From the NCBI GenBank assembly GCA_032622095.1, contig CP136065.1, positions 218,904,151 to 218,968,150 on the forward strand: a DNA stretch of 64,000 bases, written 5' to 3'. The notes under the pieces were generated by a model. The model made no database searches. It was not told the origin of the DNA and saw nothing but the letters and a program-made list of their open reading frames with translations. Source of the DNA: Siphonodentalium dalli. Lineage: Eukaryota > Mollusca > Scaphopoda > Gadilida > Siphonodentaliidae. Shown here piece after piece: positions 45,701 through 60,700 of the stretch. Position numbers and translations under genes: made by a program. The stretch's first letter is position 1, and every line of letters begins with the position of its first letter.

Positions 45701-48700
45701 AACTTCGGCAGTGTTTCGGAGGTAGCTAGTTGTCTCATTCCCTTGGGCAGATGCCTATCTGCTAAGGAGAAGACCATAATGTACCGACTACCCACACTTC
45801 TTGACCATGATCCTAAGCAAACTGTGACGTCCCGCAGTCGTCTCGTCGAATAGCTCCCAGCAGAGAAGAACAATACTCGCGGTGCTAGTTTGTGGACATG
45901 CGCCATGACAGTGGGAATGAAATGGGCCACGGTATACAACCCTACACCAGGTGCATGTTTCAATATATAATGTCATGCGTGTTGGTCATTTTTGGTGTGG
46001 TAAGATTGTATTTCCACATCCGTTTCAAGGCCGTTCTGAATCAACATGACCAGACGTATAATTTTGTCTGGATAATACTATCCTAGCCAGTCGGGTGGGC
46101 TAAAGGATAACGTCTTTATGGAATGAAGGTATGCATTGTTATGATCTCTCATGGTTATTGTCAGTATGTGGGCGGTATTATTCAAGAAAATGTCAGGAAC
46201 TGTGGTGCATTTATTTCACTGTGTGTTTAAAAAGCAATTTATAGTCTCGATGGCAATGGATGTGGACGTTGGTGAACGTGACCTTTATGATCATATAGCT
46301 TTATATTATATAACTTTAGAATATAGTAGTTAAGATGTCTCATGCAGGACAATGGTTTTGAATGGTGATGTTACCAATAAATCACTTGGTGTACCCAACG
46401 TAGGTTAAACTGAATGCAAGATCTCATCAAAATAACATTCCTCTAGATGTTCTTCGCGTTGAACATTTCACCCTTGTGTTGATGGCATTGTACTTTCTTG
46501 AACCATACCGACCACCACCCAGCGTGAGTATGACATATTATCGGTAACTATCAAATGCATCGTCCTGAAGACTACATCCCAGTCTGGTGGGGCTTATATA
46601 GTAGTAGCCAATGGTACACGTCTGGTTCGTTAAGAACGGCTTCCAAGCGGATTGAAACATACAATCTTAGCATACAAGGAAAGCAAAGCCACATGAGATC
46701 ATGTCTGAATCTAAAACATACCCAAAGAAGGGGTGGTGCAGCCATTGTCCAATTTCATTTCCACTATCATGACACATGCCCACAAACTAGCACCGCATGT
46801 ATTGTCATTATCTGCTTGGATCTGTACGGTGAGACGATTGATGGACGCCACCAGGACTGTTCTCATGATCATGGTCAAGAAGTGTGGGTATATTATGCAT
46901 TATGGTCTTCTACGCCTTAGCAGAAAGGCATCCGTCAAATGTTAGGCTTTCAACATTCGAAGCCATACACAGAAGTTGTCCGGCTACGTCTGTACGTGAA
47001 TATGTGAATTGATGAACCATATATTGAGAAGTGGCTGGATGGGAAGATCACCAGATGTATAGTTTGTTATCCACATTAGATAACCAAATCTGAAAAAATA
47101 CGCAGATAGAGAGGTCCTTCTGAAAGCTAGTATACGTATCGACCGCATACCTTTGTAGTTTATCACGCAATATGACGCTCAGATCCCATATGTAGCATCT
47201 GAATTATACCATAAGCTACCACGAATGAAGCTCGCCAAGAATAAGGATATGAATTCCCAGCTTTTGAGACAAACACGTGAGCTTGACACCGGCATATGTG
47301 TTGCTTGAAACATTCCGATTAGTGGGACCCTTCTACCAAGAAGTGTAGAAAACTGTGTTGGTGTGAGCGAGATAGATTAATGTGACGAGACTGATGCTGA
47401 TCCAGATAATGCTGAATGTGGCAAATCAGAATAAGCTCAGGTACTGTTGTTTTGATTCTTGGAAGTCATAATATGACTATTCGGCGCACCCATATACGGT
47501 TACGGCCATTATGGGCGCTTAGTGGAGAATGGATTTCGAAATGCCACATCGCGATTATTGCGGGTTTTCATCCTTCCAGAAGGCGACGACCTATGTTTGA
47601 ACTAATAGATGGCTTATGTACCGTTTCGTCCAATCCATACATATTGATATTATGACAAAAAGTTGAAATTAGTATGTGACAATTTCGACTTCTTTTCAAT
47701 TTCTGGCCGCCAGCTTGTCAGTCATCTTGACTGTGAGAGTTGGCCAAACTCAAATGAATACCTCATATCAATATTCCATATGAATACTTCATATCAATGT
47801 TCCATATGGGTAGAATTGCGTAACAATAACGCCCATAGTAAGAAAGTAAAGGAATGTAAGCTTGTTTTCAAAGTTCGGACGCCATTTTGGTTGCCATCTT
47901 CGATTTTGAAAACAATTTCCTTCATCAGATGCAAGGTAATTACTTCACCTCAGTATTTACAACTTAACTGTCAGCATGTGTGGAGTTTTCTCGGCAATAA
48001 TACCCAATGATGTGAACATGAGGGAATTTTGGTGATTTTTCCATATTTGTCCGCCATTGTGGGCGCCATTTTGGATTTGGGGAACTTTATTTGGATGCAA
48101 TATAAGGACAGTTATTCGACTAAGTGTTCCCAACTCACAATAGTAAGCAGGTGTGGAGTTGTCGTGACAATAACTTCCACTGATGTTAAAATCAGCGATT
48201 TTCGGCGATTTTTCTATTTATGGTGGCCATTTTGGCCGCCATCTTGGATTTGGGTGAATATTCCTCAACTCAGGTATAAGAGGAATCCTAGCCCGAGTAT
48301 CTCCTGCACATATATAATCATGGCTGGAGTAATAATAGCAATGACACTCATTGATCCGAAACAGACATTGCGTTATTAGCGTCGTTTTGGCTTTGACCGG
48401 ATTATACCGGCATTTGGGAAAACGTGATATCGGACAAAAATATCCGTCAAGGAATGTATATTATGATCCCCGTGTGTTCGCCAATGACTCTTCTAGACGA
48501 TAAATGTATAAAATCGCGTCAAGGTGCCAATATGTTCCCACAGAGACAAACGAAAGGTGGTGAAATGTCCGAAAAATAGCAAATTTTCACATTTCGGCGG
48601 CCATCTTGGCCGCCATATTGGATTTTTGTGTCGGATTTTTGGCTAATTTGTAAGGGTTGTATATTACCATAACGAATCGAACGGAAAAGAAGACCGCATG

Positions 48701-51700
48701 TGACATCATCTTTACTATAACGGCGATCAAAGAGACCTGGTGCATATAAAAAAAAATGGCCGCCATGATGGACGCCATCTTGTCTGGAGTCTCTGCGGCC
48801 ACTTTGTTTTCTTGTTAACAAGTGAAAAAAATTAGAGGAGACCATAAGGAAGAAAATTAGTGGGGTGAAGTTGAGTCCTGGGGGGGTGAAGAGGTCTACC
48901 AATATGTCCTGGACTACTTGTCACAGGATAATAATTCAGTGATGGGAAAATGCTCAAAACACATAATTTGACCTTTTTTCTATAAATATCCTCACATATT
49001 ATTCCATACTAGATTTTCTTTTAAGATCTGATGCATACTAGAATGTTAGTCAGATGCTTCTCTGGAAATAAATATTCCAGGATGTAATTTTGTGTGTTAT
49101 TGAGGAAATTCTACTGCTGAAAAATTTATATATCTAATATTCATTATAGCAAATATCTACTGAGGATAAGAAACCTTTCATCAGATCAAGCATGAATTTA
49201 GTGTGCCTGTCATTTGCAGATTTAGGCCCCCAGAGGGTGAATTTAGTGAAGCTATCCCACATAGCAGGCTAGCATTACTAAATTCACCCTCTGTGAACCT
49301 CATTCTGCAAATGTCAGGCACATTATTTTCAGGCCTGTTGCCGACGTGCAATTGGAAATGGTGCGCAAGTTAAAGTTTTCATGTTTTAGTATTGCGCAAA
49401 TTGAATGTTTAAGTGATTATGCTCGTTCATTGATCTATCAGTTAAGTGCTTTATCCCTTTCAAGATGGGAGCTGCGCTGGTGCAGCATTAAAACCCTGTG
49501 CCAGTGCATTCTCATTAATATGCGAGTCTCCCATAGGGAGCCTCGCATATATAAGAAAATGCACTGGTTTACAACATCAAGGTAAATATTGTTAAGCCAA
49601 TGCATTCTCTTATATATGTGAGGCGCCCTATGGGAGACTCGCAAGTATAAGAGAATGCATTGGCACAGGGTTTTCGCAAAAAGTCAGCAAGCATCAGTCA
49701 TGAAAGGGTTAAAGCATGGAATACCAAGATCGCTGTATAAATGTAATACAATCAATTTGGCCAATGTGTGGTAAAGTTTACAATTGGATGACAGCGTGCC
49801 CTAAGAACAAGTTTGATTGGCTGTGGTGATACAACTTTAAGTGGCAGTAAACACTACCAATAAAAGGTCGCTGACCAAAATGTCCCCCGAGAAAGTTGGC
49901 AGGGAAAAGTTGATTACACCAATACAAAGTGGGTTTTCACTAAATATGCCACACACAAGCCTTGAAATAGTGTGTCTGTCATTTGCAGAATGAGGTCCCC
50001 AAAGGGTGAATTAGTGATGCTACCCCGCATAGCAGGCTAGCATCACCAAATTCACCCTCTGGGGACCTCATTCTGCAAATGACAGACACACTATTTCAAG
50101 GCTTGGCCGCATATCTTCAATGTGTCATTAACAATGTCCTGAAGTTTTCGGTAACTAGGATACAAACTGTAGGAGGAGTTGATTTCACAATTAAGGCACC
50201 CAAGTGCATATCCACTCAAAATTTGGAGAAAGGGTCAATAACTCTAAACTAAAAAATGGATGGATGGACGGAAGGATGGATGCCCCAACAGACTAATGGA
50301 AGGACATACGAAGATCATTTCTATAGTCCCCCAAACTTTTAAAAAGTCAGGGGACAATAACAATTCTCTGAAACACTTTTCTTCTAATCCTCAAGATCAC
50401 CGATGATGTATTTCTATATAACTTGCTGCTTGGATTTTGGAATTTTTAATAGAAAGAAATCGAGTTTCCTCTAATGACTAACCTGGTTGAGTTTTTTCCA
50501 GAGGTTGAGGATGGGTGCGAGCTCATTACCCCACACTTCCTTATCAAACTTGTTGCCCTTTATATCTGACCTCTGCAAGATTTTCAGCTGTGAAATCACC
50601 TGGTTTCCCACAATCCTTTGGAATGATCTCTCGATGTTTTCTGGTAGACCGAAGTATGAAGGTTTATCGATCTCCGGTAATGCTTGTATTGCATCAATGA
50701 AGTCCTGGAATAAAGAACAAGCTTTTGTCACTTATAACAAACTTACAGGGTTTCCGCTAGGGGTTGGGGGAAATGGCAGATCATGCAACCAACTGCGAGT
50801 ATCTAATATTAGTAAATCAGCCAAAAATTTAGGCCAAATTCTGAACATCTATGGGGATATAAGTATATAGTCAAGGAATAGCAAATGTTTTTATTTTTAA
50901 CTATAAAATCACATGAATCCAGTATCTACCCGTGAGGCAAAACATAAAGCGAATTCATAAAAGCATCTACTGACTAACTGATTAGTCAAAAGCTATTGTA
51001 TGATCTTTCATATGAACCATATGTCTCATATACATTAATATAGTCACATTTTGTACTAGCGTATACCATTGTATTTTGGTTTGCTCAATAAATATTTATT
51101 CATTCATTCATTCACATACCATGAATAGTTAAAAATCCATCAATAAACAGCCAAGTTATAGAGCATGAGGACCCGTCCACACAACCAAAACCAACCATCC
51201 TTTGTCAAATCATGCATTAAGTTTTGAAGAAAAAATGAATATCCAACAAAAATTTGTTTTACAGTCTAGAGCATACCCTGCTGTTTGTGGAATTTGGAAT
51301 CTTCAAAGGTCCGAGTCTCTTATTTCTGCCACTTGGGAGCAAGACATTACTGTCGAAGAACACTTTTAGATAGGAAACAAGAACCCTGTTGTCAAAGATG
51401 TTATCGACCCTGCCTCCATATATAGCAAACTCATACAGTCCGTGAATAAACTGCCACTGAACATCTTGACCTGCAATAAAAACAATTAGCTTCATTCAGA
51501 TATCTGTTCACACTGTGGAACATGAATGCAGAACATTAGTTGGTTGAAAGCACGTCATGTGACATTGCACCCACAGCCCAACTTGCTTCCATTATTTTAT
51601 GGAAGCAACATATGGAACCAACATACAATTGTTGAAATTGGGAAATAAATAATCTTTTTAATCTGCCAGGTGAATGTAAATATAAGAAATGGATGTTGAT

Positions 51701-54700
51701 ATTCATGGACTATGGTTGCGAGTTGGTCTGACTCGCTGTGTTTTCCTCGTGGGAAGGACTGTGTTACCAATGGGTTTTTTCACCCAATTTCTGAAATTAC
51801 CCCCCCCCCCCCCCCCCCCATAAAAAGGGGTAGAAAAAATCCTTGCGAACATGACAAAACTTATTAATTACTTGGTTAAATTTGTGGCTTGAAGATTATG
51901 TATTGCACTAGCATTTAAATATCAGAAAAAGGTCCATCATATGACATGAAACATACCTGTATTGGAACACAATCTGTCGATGATATCCGCTCCAGCTCTC
52001 AGATCTGACAAGCCAAACTCGTAAAATTTGGTCCATGCCTGTGGAATATACAATCTTCTTTCCTGGACGACAGCATGGAACCACGCCAACGCAAATAATG
52101 CCTGAGACCTCACAGCGTTTCCTCCCTTCGAAACAAACTCTGGTGTCCAGGTGTCGTAGGTTCGTAACAGGTTTCTCTTGAGCCCTGGCGGAGCCTAGAA
52201 AAATTAGAGAAAAGATGTTTATATTAAAATTTCTCTTCGAATTGTACAAAAATTAAATGACTTTATTTGGAGAATTTTTAACAGTTTGTAAACAAAACTT
52301 TGAGGACGGATGTTGTATATTTACCTTTTCAATTTTTCTTTCAGACAGGAAACAATTATCTACGCAAGGCATTAACTTGAAAAAATTATACCAACAAGAA
52401 ACCCTGCCAATAGAGCCAATTCTCATTATAATTTCATCTGGTGCTGACCCCTCACAGGAGTTACAGCCTTTACAATGCAGTACATTTTACTAACTTTTGG
52501 CTCCTAAATTTAATATTGTTTTAAGACTTCTCCAGGAATCCAAATTCGAAACCCTGTTGTAGCTCTGGACAAGTAACTGGGTACTCTGAAGAGTATGTAC
52601 TCTGACTCATGGCCTAACCCACATATTTAGTTCTATTTCTGCTAAGCTGCTGTCGGCTACAGCCAGCTGACCAAACTTAGCATCCGACATCTTCACATAG
52701 AAAAATAGCTGTGCATGTATCATTGGAAAGAGAATGGAAATTTGGTATATCATACCTCGTATGTCATCTTGAGACTAATTTGCAAGAGGATGTGGGGAAT
52801 TTAGGGTGTCTTACCTCGTATGTTATCTTGAGACTAGTTTGTAAGAGGATGGTGGGGAATTTAGGGTGGCTTTCTGCAGTCATCCACAATCTAAAGTCGT
52901 CATGTGGCTTCAGTGAATTCAGCTCCTGTAAAAAAAATCAAGTAGAATCATTCTCGAGTCATATATAAATTTTTGTATGATTTACTAAAATTAGCATCTG
53001 GCAGGTTACACTTGCAACACCCAAGCTAATGATATTGTTAAGCCTGCTTTTTACATTTTAAACACAACGGTGTGTTCATTAAATTGGACTTATATCACTA
53101 CTGGAAAAAAGCAATTCCATATATATTACCTTTCATCCAACGGAAATGTACAGCACTGACAAGCACATACACACACCTCCACACGAACTTACGCTTGCGT
53201 AACATGCCGGGTACCTATTTCATGTCTAGGTACGGCGAAGCACTCACAGTAAGAATGACCTCGCTCAAGGCTCACAACTTGGCACAAAATTTAAATAGCA
53301 TATGACCATAAAGTCACACACCGCTTAACCAAGCCATTATTCGCGGAAACTCAATAGTTCAGCAGTGGGTGCAAACTCACAGTTCTGTGTTAACAACATT
53401 ACAAGTCAAACATGCTAACCACTCAGCTATCGAGCTCCCATAGAACACCTTTGGATGGATATATGCATTAGTTGCATATATCCCATTTTATAAACAGTCT
53501 TACTACAAATATCATTTTCAACAAAAACAGTTCAAAGATAAACTAAAATATTCATGGTTTTCATATGAACATTCTAAACAAGAGCATCGCTGGGGTGTGG
53601 CAAAATACGCTCATGGTAATTTCAACAAAGGGCCATAACACTGGTAAAAATTGGCGGGCAGATCCCAAATTCAAAATTGACAAAAAAGGCTGAACCCAAA
53701 TTCGAACTTGGCCTGTATTTTGTGCTAGTAAACCCACGTAACAAATTTCATTCTATTCAGGTCAGATTTACTAAAGTTATCATCTGGAAATGTTTATAAA
53801 ACAGGCTTATAAAAATGAATGAAAGATATTTAGAAGAAAGACATGTAATATCACTGTTAGTAGATGGCAGCATCAAGCATATTTCCAACTGTGATAACCA
53901 ACCTTTTCCAGTACAGGTAACCATGCTGTTACAAGATGGAGATTCTTTAAACACAACCATTCACCATTCTGAGCTGATTCTCGTAACAGCTGAAGAGCTA
54001 TCTCTGCTTGACCTTGACCCATGGCCACCTGGTGATATTTTTCAGAACCTATCATTTCATTGGCTAGTTCCTGTAACTCCTGTGAAGGGTCAGCACCAGG
54101 TGAAATTATAACGAGAATTGGCTCTGTTGACAGGGTTTCTTGTTGGTATAATCGCTTCAAGTTAATGCCTTGCGCAGATAATTCTTTCCGGTCTGAAAAA
54201 AAAATGAATTTGCTGCATGTGGAAATATTATTTTAAAAATTATAATACATTTTTCCTTAAAGAAAGCCTGAACACTGAACTATATGGATAGATGTCCTGC
54301 GTTTGTAAACCATAGTAGAAAAGGGGTTAACTTTTTGGTCGCCTACGATCACTCACGGTCTTCACTCTTCAGTGGCTTGCCTCGGAATCAGTCACGCATG
54401 CGCAGTCCCAATATAATTCACTGTACAGATTGAATTAGCCAGTTTATTTTCAACTCAATCAGAAGATTGGCGAGTCGCGGGGTTGGGAATGGCACCGCCA
54501 TGGGAGGGCCCTATGATAGTTCAGTGTTCAGGCTTTCTTTAAGGAAAAATGTATTATAATTTTAAAAATAATATTTTTCCGCTAAAGGAAGCCCTCACAC
54601 TGAACTATATGGATTAGAATGCAAGCCCAGGAGGAGGCACGAGCAATAAAGTTAATAGCCAAATTTTGAGTAAAGGTACTCTTCTAAAACAGATTGTACC

Positions 54701-57700
54701 ATATATGAACACTTTAATGAATCTGTTAGGATTATTTACGTGAAATAACTCATATAGTTAGAGTGCTATATTGCTCAAATGTGTACCGCCCCCCCCCCCT
54801 TGTTTTGAAACAAACATGCCATGAGGTGCCATCCAATGCATAGTTGCGAGCGAACCGAGCAAGTATAACGGAAGAAGAAACTCTTCGTTCTTCTCTGTGT
54901 CGTCTTCTTCAGCTGTCTGTTCTAAGGTCCCACCCGTCAAGGTCCCATGATGCAGGATCATGAAGGAAGGAGACTAACTCACTCTCCGCCTTAGCGACAG
55001 AACGACCTGCACAGACGGAGGCCCACTCCGACGATGGCGAGACAACCAAAGTTAACTAACTGCTATTCGCCAAAGAAAAAGCCAGAGAACCTGATGCCAA
55101 ATTTGTGGCACAGGGATTGAGTTGAGAACCCATTAGGCCAAACAGGTTGTACAACGATAATGGAGTCAAGCCATCTGAACAGAGGGAGCCCCCACCACCG
55201 CATCTTGCAAGGTGGTCATGCCCCCTGTCGTTCTTAGAACAGCTTCCTTGTTTTTCTTCTACTGATCACATGTCTCTGAGGTACCTATGCATCACAAGAT
55301 ATCCGACAGAAACCCTGTGATACAAATCTTACGCGTATATAAATATATAAAATGATATAAAATATATATATCAAGGTGATCTATAAGTCAGCAATGAGAT
55401 CATTTCAGAAGGCCCTTTGGCTCTTTGACAACTGAAATCAGTTCAAATGATGTACAATGTAATCAGATGATAACCACGGGTAAATTGTCACCATACAGAA
55501 TATTCAGTTCTGAGCCTCTGCCCAGAACATCATGTCACTTTCCCCCCCAAACATGCAGCAGAACGACCTAGGTGTGTGATAGGTATGTTAGTGTGATGCA
55601 TGCAGCAAACTAGGGGAAGACCCCCTCTAAAATGGCTCGCTGATGAAGGAAACAAATGAAATTATCATCCTCCTAGTAAAGGACACACATCCCTTTATAA
55701 TGTTGTTACTTATTGAATTTTAAGAGCCATGATAGAGAGGAGCTCCCCCGACCTAAGTGGTCCTGTTGAAGGCATGTTTAAGGAAAATAGGACAAATCCA
55801 GCATAGACCGAAGCGAGCAGAGTTGTCAGCATGGTTTCAGGCCCTTATGATTGGGCGGCTGGTGCCATGTGGTTGGGATCCCCTCATATGGGTTGGTCCC
55901 TGCCTGCAAGGAAAGGTCTGATGGCTAGTCAATGAGCTTCCTCGAAAGCTGAGCTGGACAGCGCAAACGTCTTTGCCTGTTTTATTGTCGAATGTTGATA
56001 GGACAAATCCGGCATATACCGAAGAGCGCAGAGTTGGCAGCATGGTTTCAGGCCCTTATGATCGGGTGTCTGGTGCCATGGGGTTGGGATCCACTCGGAC
56101 TGGGTGGTCCCCTGCCTGCAAGGAAAGGTCTATAACGCTAGTCAATGAGCTTCCTAGAAAGCTGAGCTGGACAGTGCAAACGTCTTTGCCCGCGTTATTG
56201 TCTATTGTCTATAGGCGTGCAGTGCCCTGTTAATTTTATTACCATGTGCCAGATAATCAAATTGATATTGGTAATAGGAGTATGAAGAGCCATGAGATGT
56301 ACTCTGTCGGCCAGGCCATTGGCAGGGTCGTTGTGGCACGTGACAAGAGAAATGCTTTCCATGTAAATGTGCTTCATTCATGTGTGAAGTCTATTGACCA
56401 GTGTGTCAGTCGCGGGTCGTGTACCTTACCTATGAAATGTATATCACAGGTAAGATAGATCGAGTTCTCGATGCATTTTGTAGACGGTGGTACGAGAGCG
56501 CAGGGCGTGCCAGGAGGGCTTGAGAGTTCATAGTTCAGTAGGAAGAAGCCTATAGATGAGATAATCCGTGGATAGGAAATCACGATCCGCAGCTTCTGCC
56601 TTACCGATGCCAGACTGTGACGACCGAAAAGACCCACAGTCTGACGTATTGTGCGCAGACGGGTCGTCATCGAAAGCCTCAGACGCCTTGGGGTGTAAGG
56701 ATAGCATGTCGCTCCCTGCCCTAGCGTCGGAACGACCTGCAATGTCCATAATGGATGACAAAACACTAGAGGGAGGCCCATTCCGGCGATGGCTCAATCG
56801 AGGTGTAAATACCTCCCATGGAATTTTAAGCTACGGCCAACTGCTTGAGCAAAAAGCTGATAAACTGAGTTCCAATTTTGGAGTCCAGTGTCGAAATGAA
56901 GAATCCCATAGCCAAAACTGGTTTCTTCTGATAACCGGAAGGAGGTGGAGCCATCGGACCGGGGTGAGCCCCCTCCCCAAATGCAGGTGGTCCCGACCAA
57001 GCTGAATGTCCTGTCCAAGCAGAATGATGGGTAGAGGCCATTGCAGCAGAAACCCCAAGACGGCTGAGAGGCAGGCAAGGCCGTGTCTTTATATAGAGCG
57101 TGACCAAGGGGACCGGGCTTGCTACCGAATGGGTAGGGCCACGGCCCTATGCCGAAGTCGCCGTAGGCGTCGTTACGTTCGCACGCGATTTGGCAACTTC
57201 AGCACACAGAACCGCTCGCGCCGGTGTGGGACCAAATGTCCTGGGGGTCCCAAGTACCCCGGCATCGCCACCGGTCGCCTCCCCACTAATTGATTGAATG
57301 CCGAGGAATAATCGGGGGAGCGTGAACTGTTCCTGCCCGAGAAGAGATCCGACCGAGAAATACTACCTGGGAAGGATCCAGAGATGGTGCAAATAAAGGC
57401 TCTATATCATACTAGTAGACTATCTCATCCGATTTTCATGTTTAGTTGTTGAATTATAGAAAAATTCGTTGAAATAATGGAGAACCAACTTGAATAATTA
57501 CTATCCCCAGGGTCTCCAGAGTTTGAGCGCCCAAACCTGTAACAGGTAGAAAAACATCCCTGGATCCTTCTCAGAAATTTACAAGCCCACCGGTTCAGAC
57601 CGGCTTGCTGAACCGGCTGGTGCATAATCGCAGCTATTGTTCATTAGACCTACCGCTATACTTAAAGTAATTAACCACCAATAACGTGGTGTCACCCCGT

Positions 57701-60700
57701 TAATATGGCGGTACTATACTATACTATACCGCTTGTTAGCGCGAACAAGTATGTGTGAGTAAATACCTCCCCTAAAAGAGTTCCATGAAAATCACCGCGG
57801 TATTCAACAAAATTAATGCGGTGCCCGCTAAAAGACCACGGTATCATTATCGCCCAATACCGTAACTTCACGCCATGACCGTCTCGATACCGCTACCGTT
57901 TATTACCGGTATCACCGCGGTCATGACCGGGGTATCACCCCGTTTTTCCGGTCAATTACCCTGAGAATAGCGGTATATACAAGGTAGCTATTAATCGACA
58001 TACATCTATGACATGGCTGAGATTTATTTGTAGCACTACGGTACTACTGTCATATGAAGTTATTGTTATGCATGTGACATTGATAAACCAAGATCTAATC
58101 AACTGTCAGTATTCTTGTGTAGATTGTAATCAACTTCAAGGTCAAACGTGATTAACACATCTGGATCATTTGTATTGAAACATAAAACAACATAGTATTA
58201 TGTGAAAGCACGTTGTTCATAACATGACGAGAGATAGCGTCAGTAGCGATGGAATTATTTCTAAATAAATTTCCACGCATTAAAACGTCAAAATAATTCC
58301 CACGAAATTAGGATACTTCCAGGCGGCGAGAGCTTTCCGATGAATGGCAACAAGCCATATTTCCGACTAAATCCTGAAAAGTTACCCATAATTCTGGTGT
58401 GTTTAAGAGGTCGATTAATTAGAGCATTACTGTAGACTGCATCATATAGTTCAATTCTTAGAATTGTTTGTCTGTCATTGCAGAATGAGGTCCCCAGACG
58501 GTGAATTTAGTGACTATCTCGCACAGCAGGCTAGCATCACTTATTCACCCTCTGGGGACATCATGCTTCTTAGGCCTAAACTAAAGGGAAGTATCTAGTC
58601 TCAAATTAACATTGTTTTTACTTACTGTTTCCCTTCTGTTCATTCAGTTTATATATCCCCTGATTTGCAGAAGATAAAATTCATAATCGACGTGACTAAT
58701 GGGTGAACATCACCAACGTCAATTGGGAAACTTCAATTTGATTCTAGGTCTCCTATAGCAGTTGAGGCCTAAGCAGAATGAGGTTCCAAGAGAGAGAATT
58801 TGGTAATGTTAGCCTGCCATGCAGGATAGCATCACACTCTGGGGACCTCATTCTGCAAATGACAGACACACTAATTCAAAGCTTGATACAGTACCCAATT
58901 AAAATTTAGAGACAGCGGTAGGCAGATTTATGGGTAGCCATGGAAAGTAATTGGTGGCTCTCCTGCAGTATAAATGGATACAGGCCTGCCATCGACAGTA
59001 ATTAGTGACCACACATACCCATTGCTCTCGTAGCAAAGTGACTAAGTGCACTCTGTAGTCGATCGGGCCTGAGTGCTTGTATAAGCAAAAGCTGTTGAAA
59101 TAAAGATATTCTCTTTTCGATCGCAGATGGAAATTCCTGCTCGCAAACACTGCTCCGTGAGAATTGTGCCCATGTGCCTCCATCATTCAGGTTAGCTTGT
59201 TGGAACAGATTCGGGAAGTTTGACTGAAAAGAGATCAGAAGAGCACATGTCAATGCACATGCAAACAAGCCTGGAAATAGTGTCTGTCATTTGCAGAATG
59301 AGTTGCTGGCGGCCATGTTTTTTTGGCTGATTGACCCCAAAATGACTCGTTCCCATCTACATGCCAATGTCAACAGCCGTGACAAATTTCATAATGATCC
59401 GACCAAAGGATTTAGTCATGAAAAGAGTAAAATCCAAGATGGCTGCTGGCGGCCATATTTTTTGGCCGAATGACCCCAAAATGACTCCCATCTACATGTC
59501 ATTGTTAACATCCTTGACAAATTTCTTTATGATCCGACCAAAGGTACGATCTGTAGCCTGTGCCAAAGGATTTAGTCATGCAAAGAGTAAAATCCAAGAT
59601 GGCAGCCATGTTTTTTGGCCGAACGACCCCAAAATTACTCGTTCCCATCTGCATGTCAATATTAACATCCATTACAAATTTCATGATGATCAGACGAACA
59701 GTACGAGATGCTAATGGATTTTTTTTTCCAGAATGATCCGACCAAAGGTACGACCTCTAGCCTCTATTGTTGACGCAACACACAGACGACGGATACCAAG
59801 CCATGGCAATAGTTCAAACTTTACAAAGTAAAGTTGAGCTAATAAACAGAACCACTTCAACACAGCCTATATTTTGATACAGATATACTGTTCATTTAAT
59901 ACAGTCTAAATAAAAATAACATGCATTAATTTATATAATGATGTAAATTGCTTGTGGTTATATTGCAAATTAAATTTCAGCAAGAAGGAGCTCATCCAAA
60001 TTAATACTTTAGGTGTAAATGAGGAGTGTAAAAGTGCATCCATCCAATGGCAGGATCCTTTTGTACATTGAAGTGGAAAATGTCTGACGATTCCCAAAAT
60101 CAAACTGATAAAATTCAACATTAATGTGTATATGTGCAGTCCATGCCATGTAGTATTCTTGTAGAAAAAAAAAATTCACACATTTCATAAATTCACATAC
60201 CTGCAAAGCTGAGACATCATGGGCCCTCTCTTCATCAACCCAGGATGGTAGACCATGCGACGATCCTTTGGCCTCAGACACCAACATGCCAGTAAAGTGC
60301 TCCCATTCCTACAATAATAATAAAAACTATGTCAAGCTGATCCAAATTAAAATTAATCTCCTTTCAGCTGGAAATCATTTAGTTTTTCTTGGGATTTGAA
60401 GAGACCTGTATTTCAAATTGATGCACAAATCACATGGATTAATAGGTACACAAGTGCTAACTTCTATAGTGACCAATATTTTGTTTTGGGTAAAAACAAT
60501 AGAGCTGAAACATAATTTTGGAGTTGAAATTGTAATATAACCAGCAGATATTGGTTGCACATGTAAAGTTTGGCAAAATTAAAATTGAAACAGTTTGACA
60601 GAATATCTAGATTACAGAGCATTCTGATAAGGTGACAGATAAAGAGCATACATGTCGTTCTTTGTCCTGATAAGATAAAAGATAAAGAGAGTTTGTGTCA

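Noticed and set aside
53815-54111. 98-residue plus-strand frame
   Set aside because: Antisense shadow of the DYNC2H1 exon at 53903-54192.
56374-57107. Possible multi-frame gene at 56.4-57.3 kb
   Set aside because: Five overlapping frames on both strands, no recognisable domain or splice logic, inside a probable transposon fragment.
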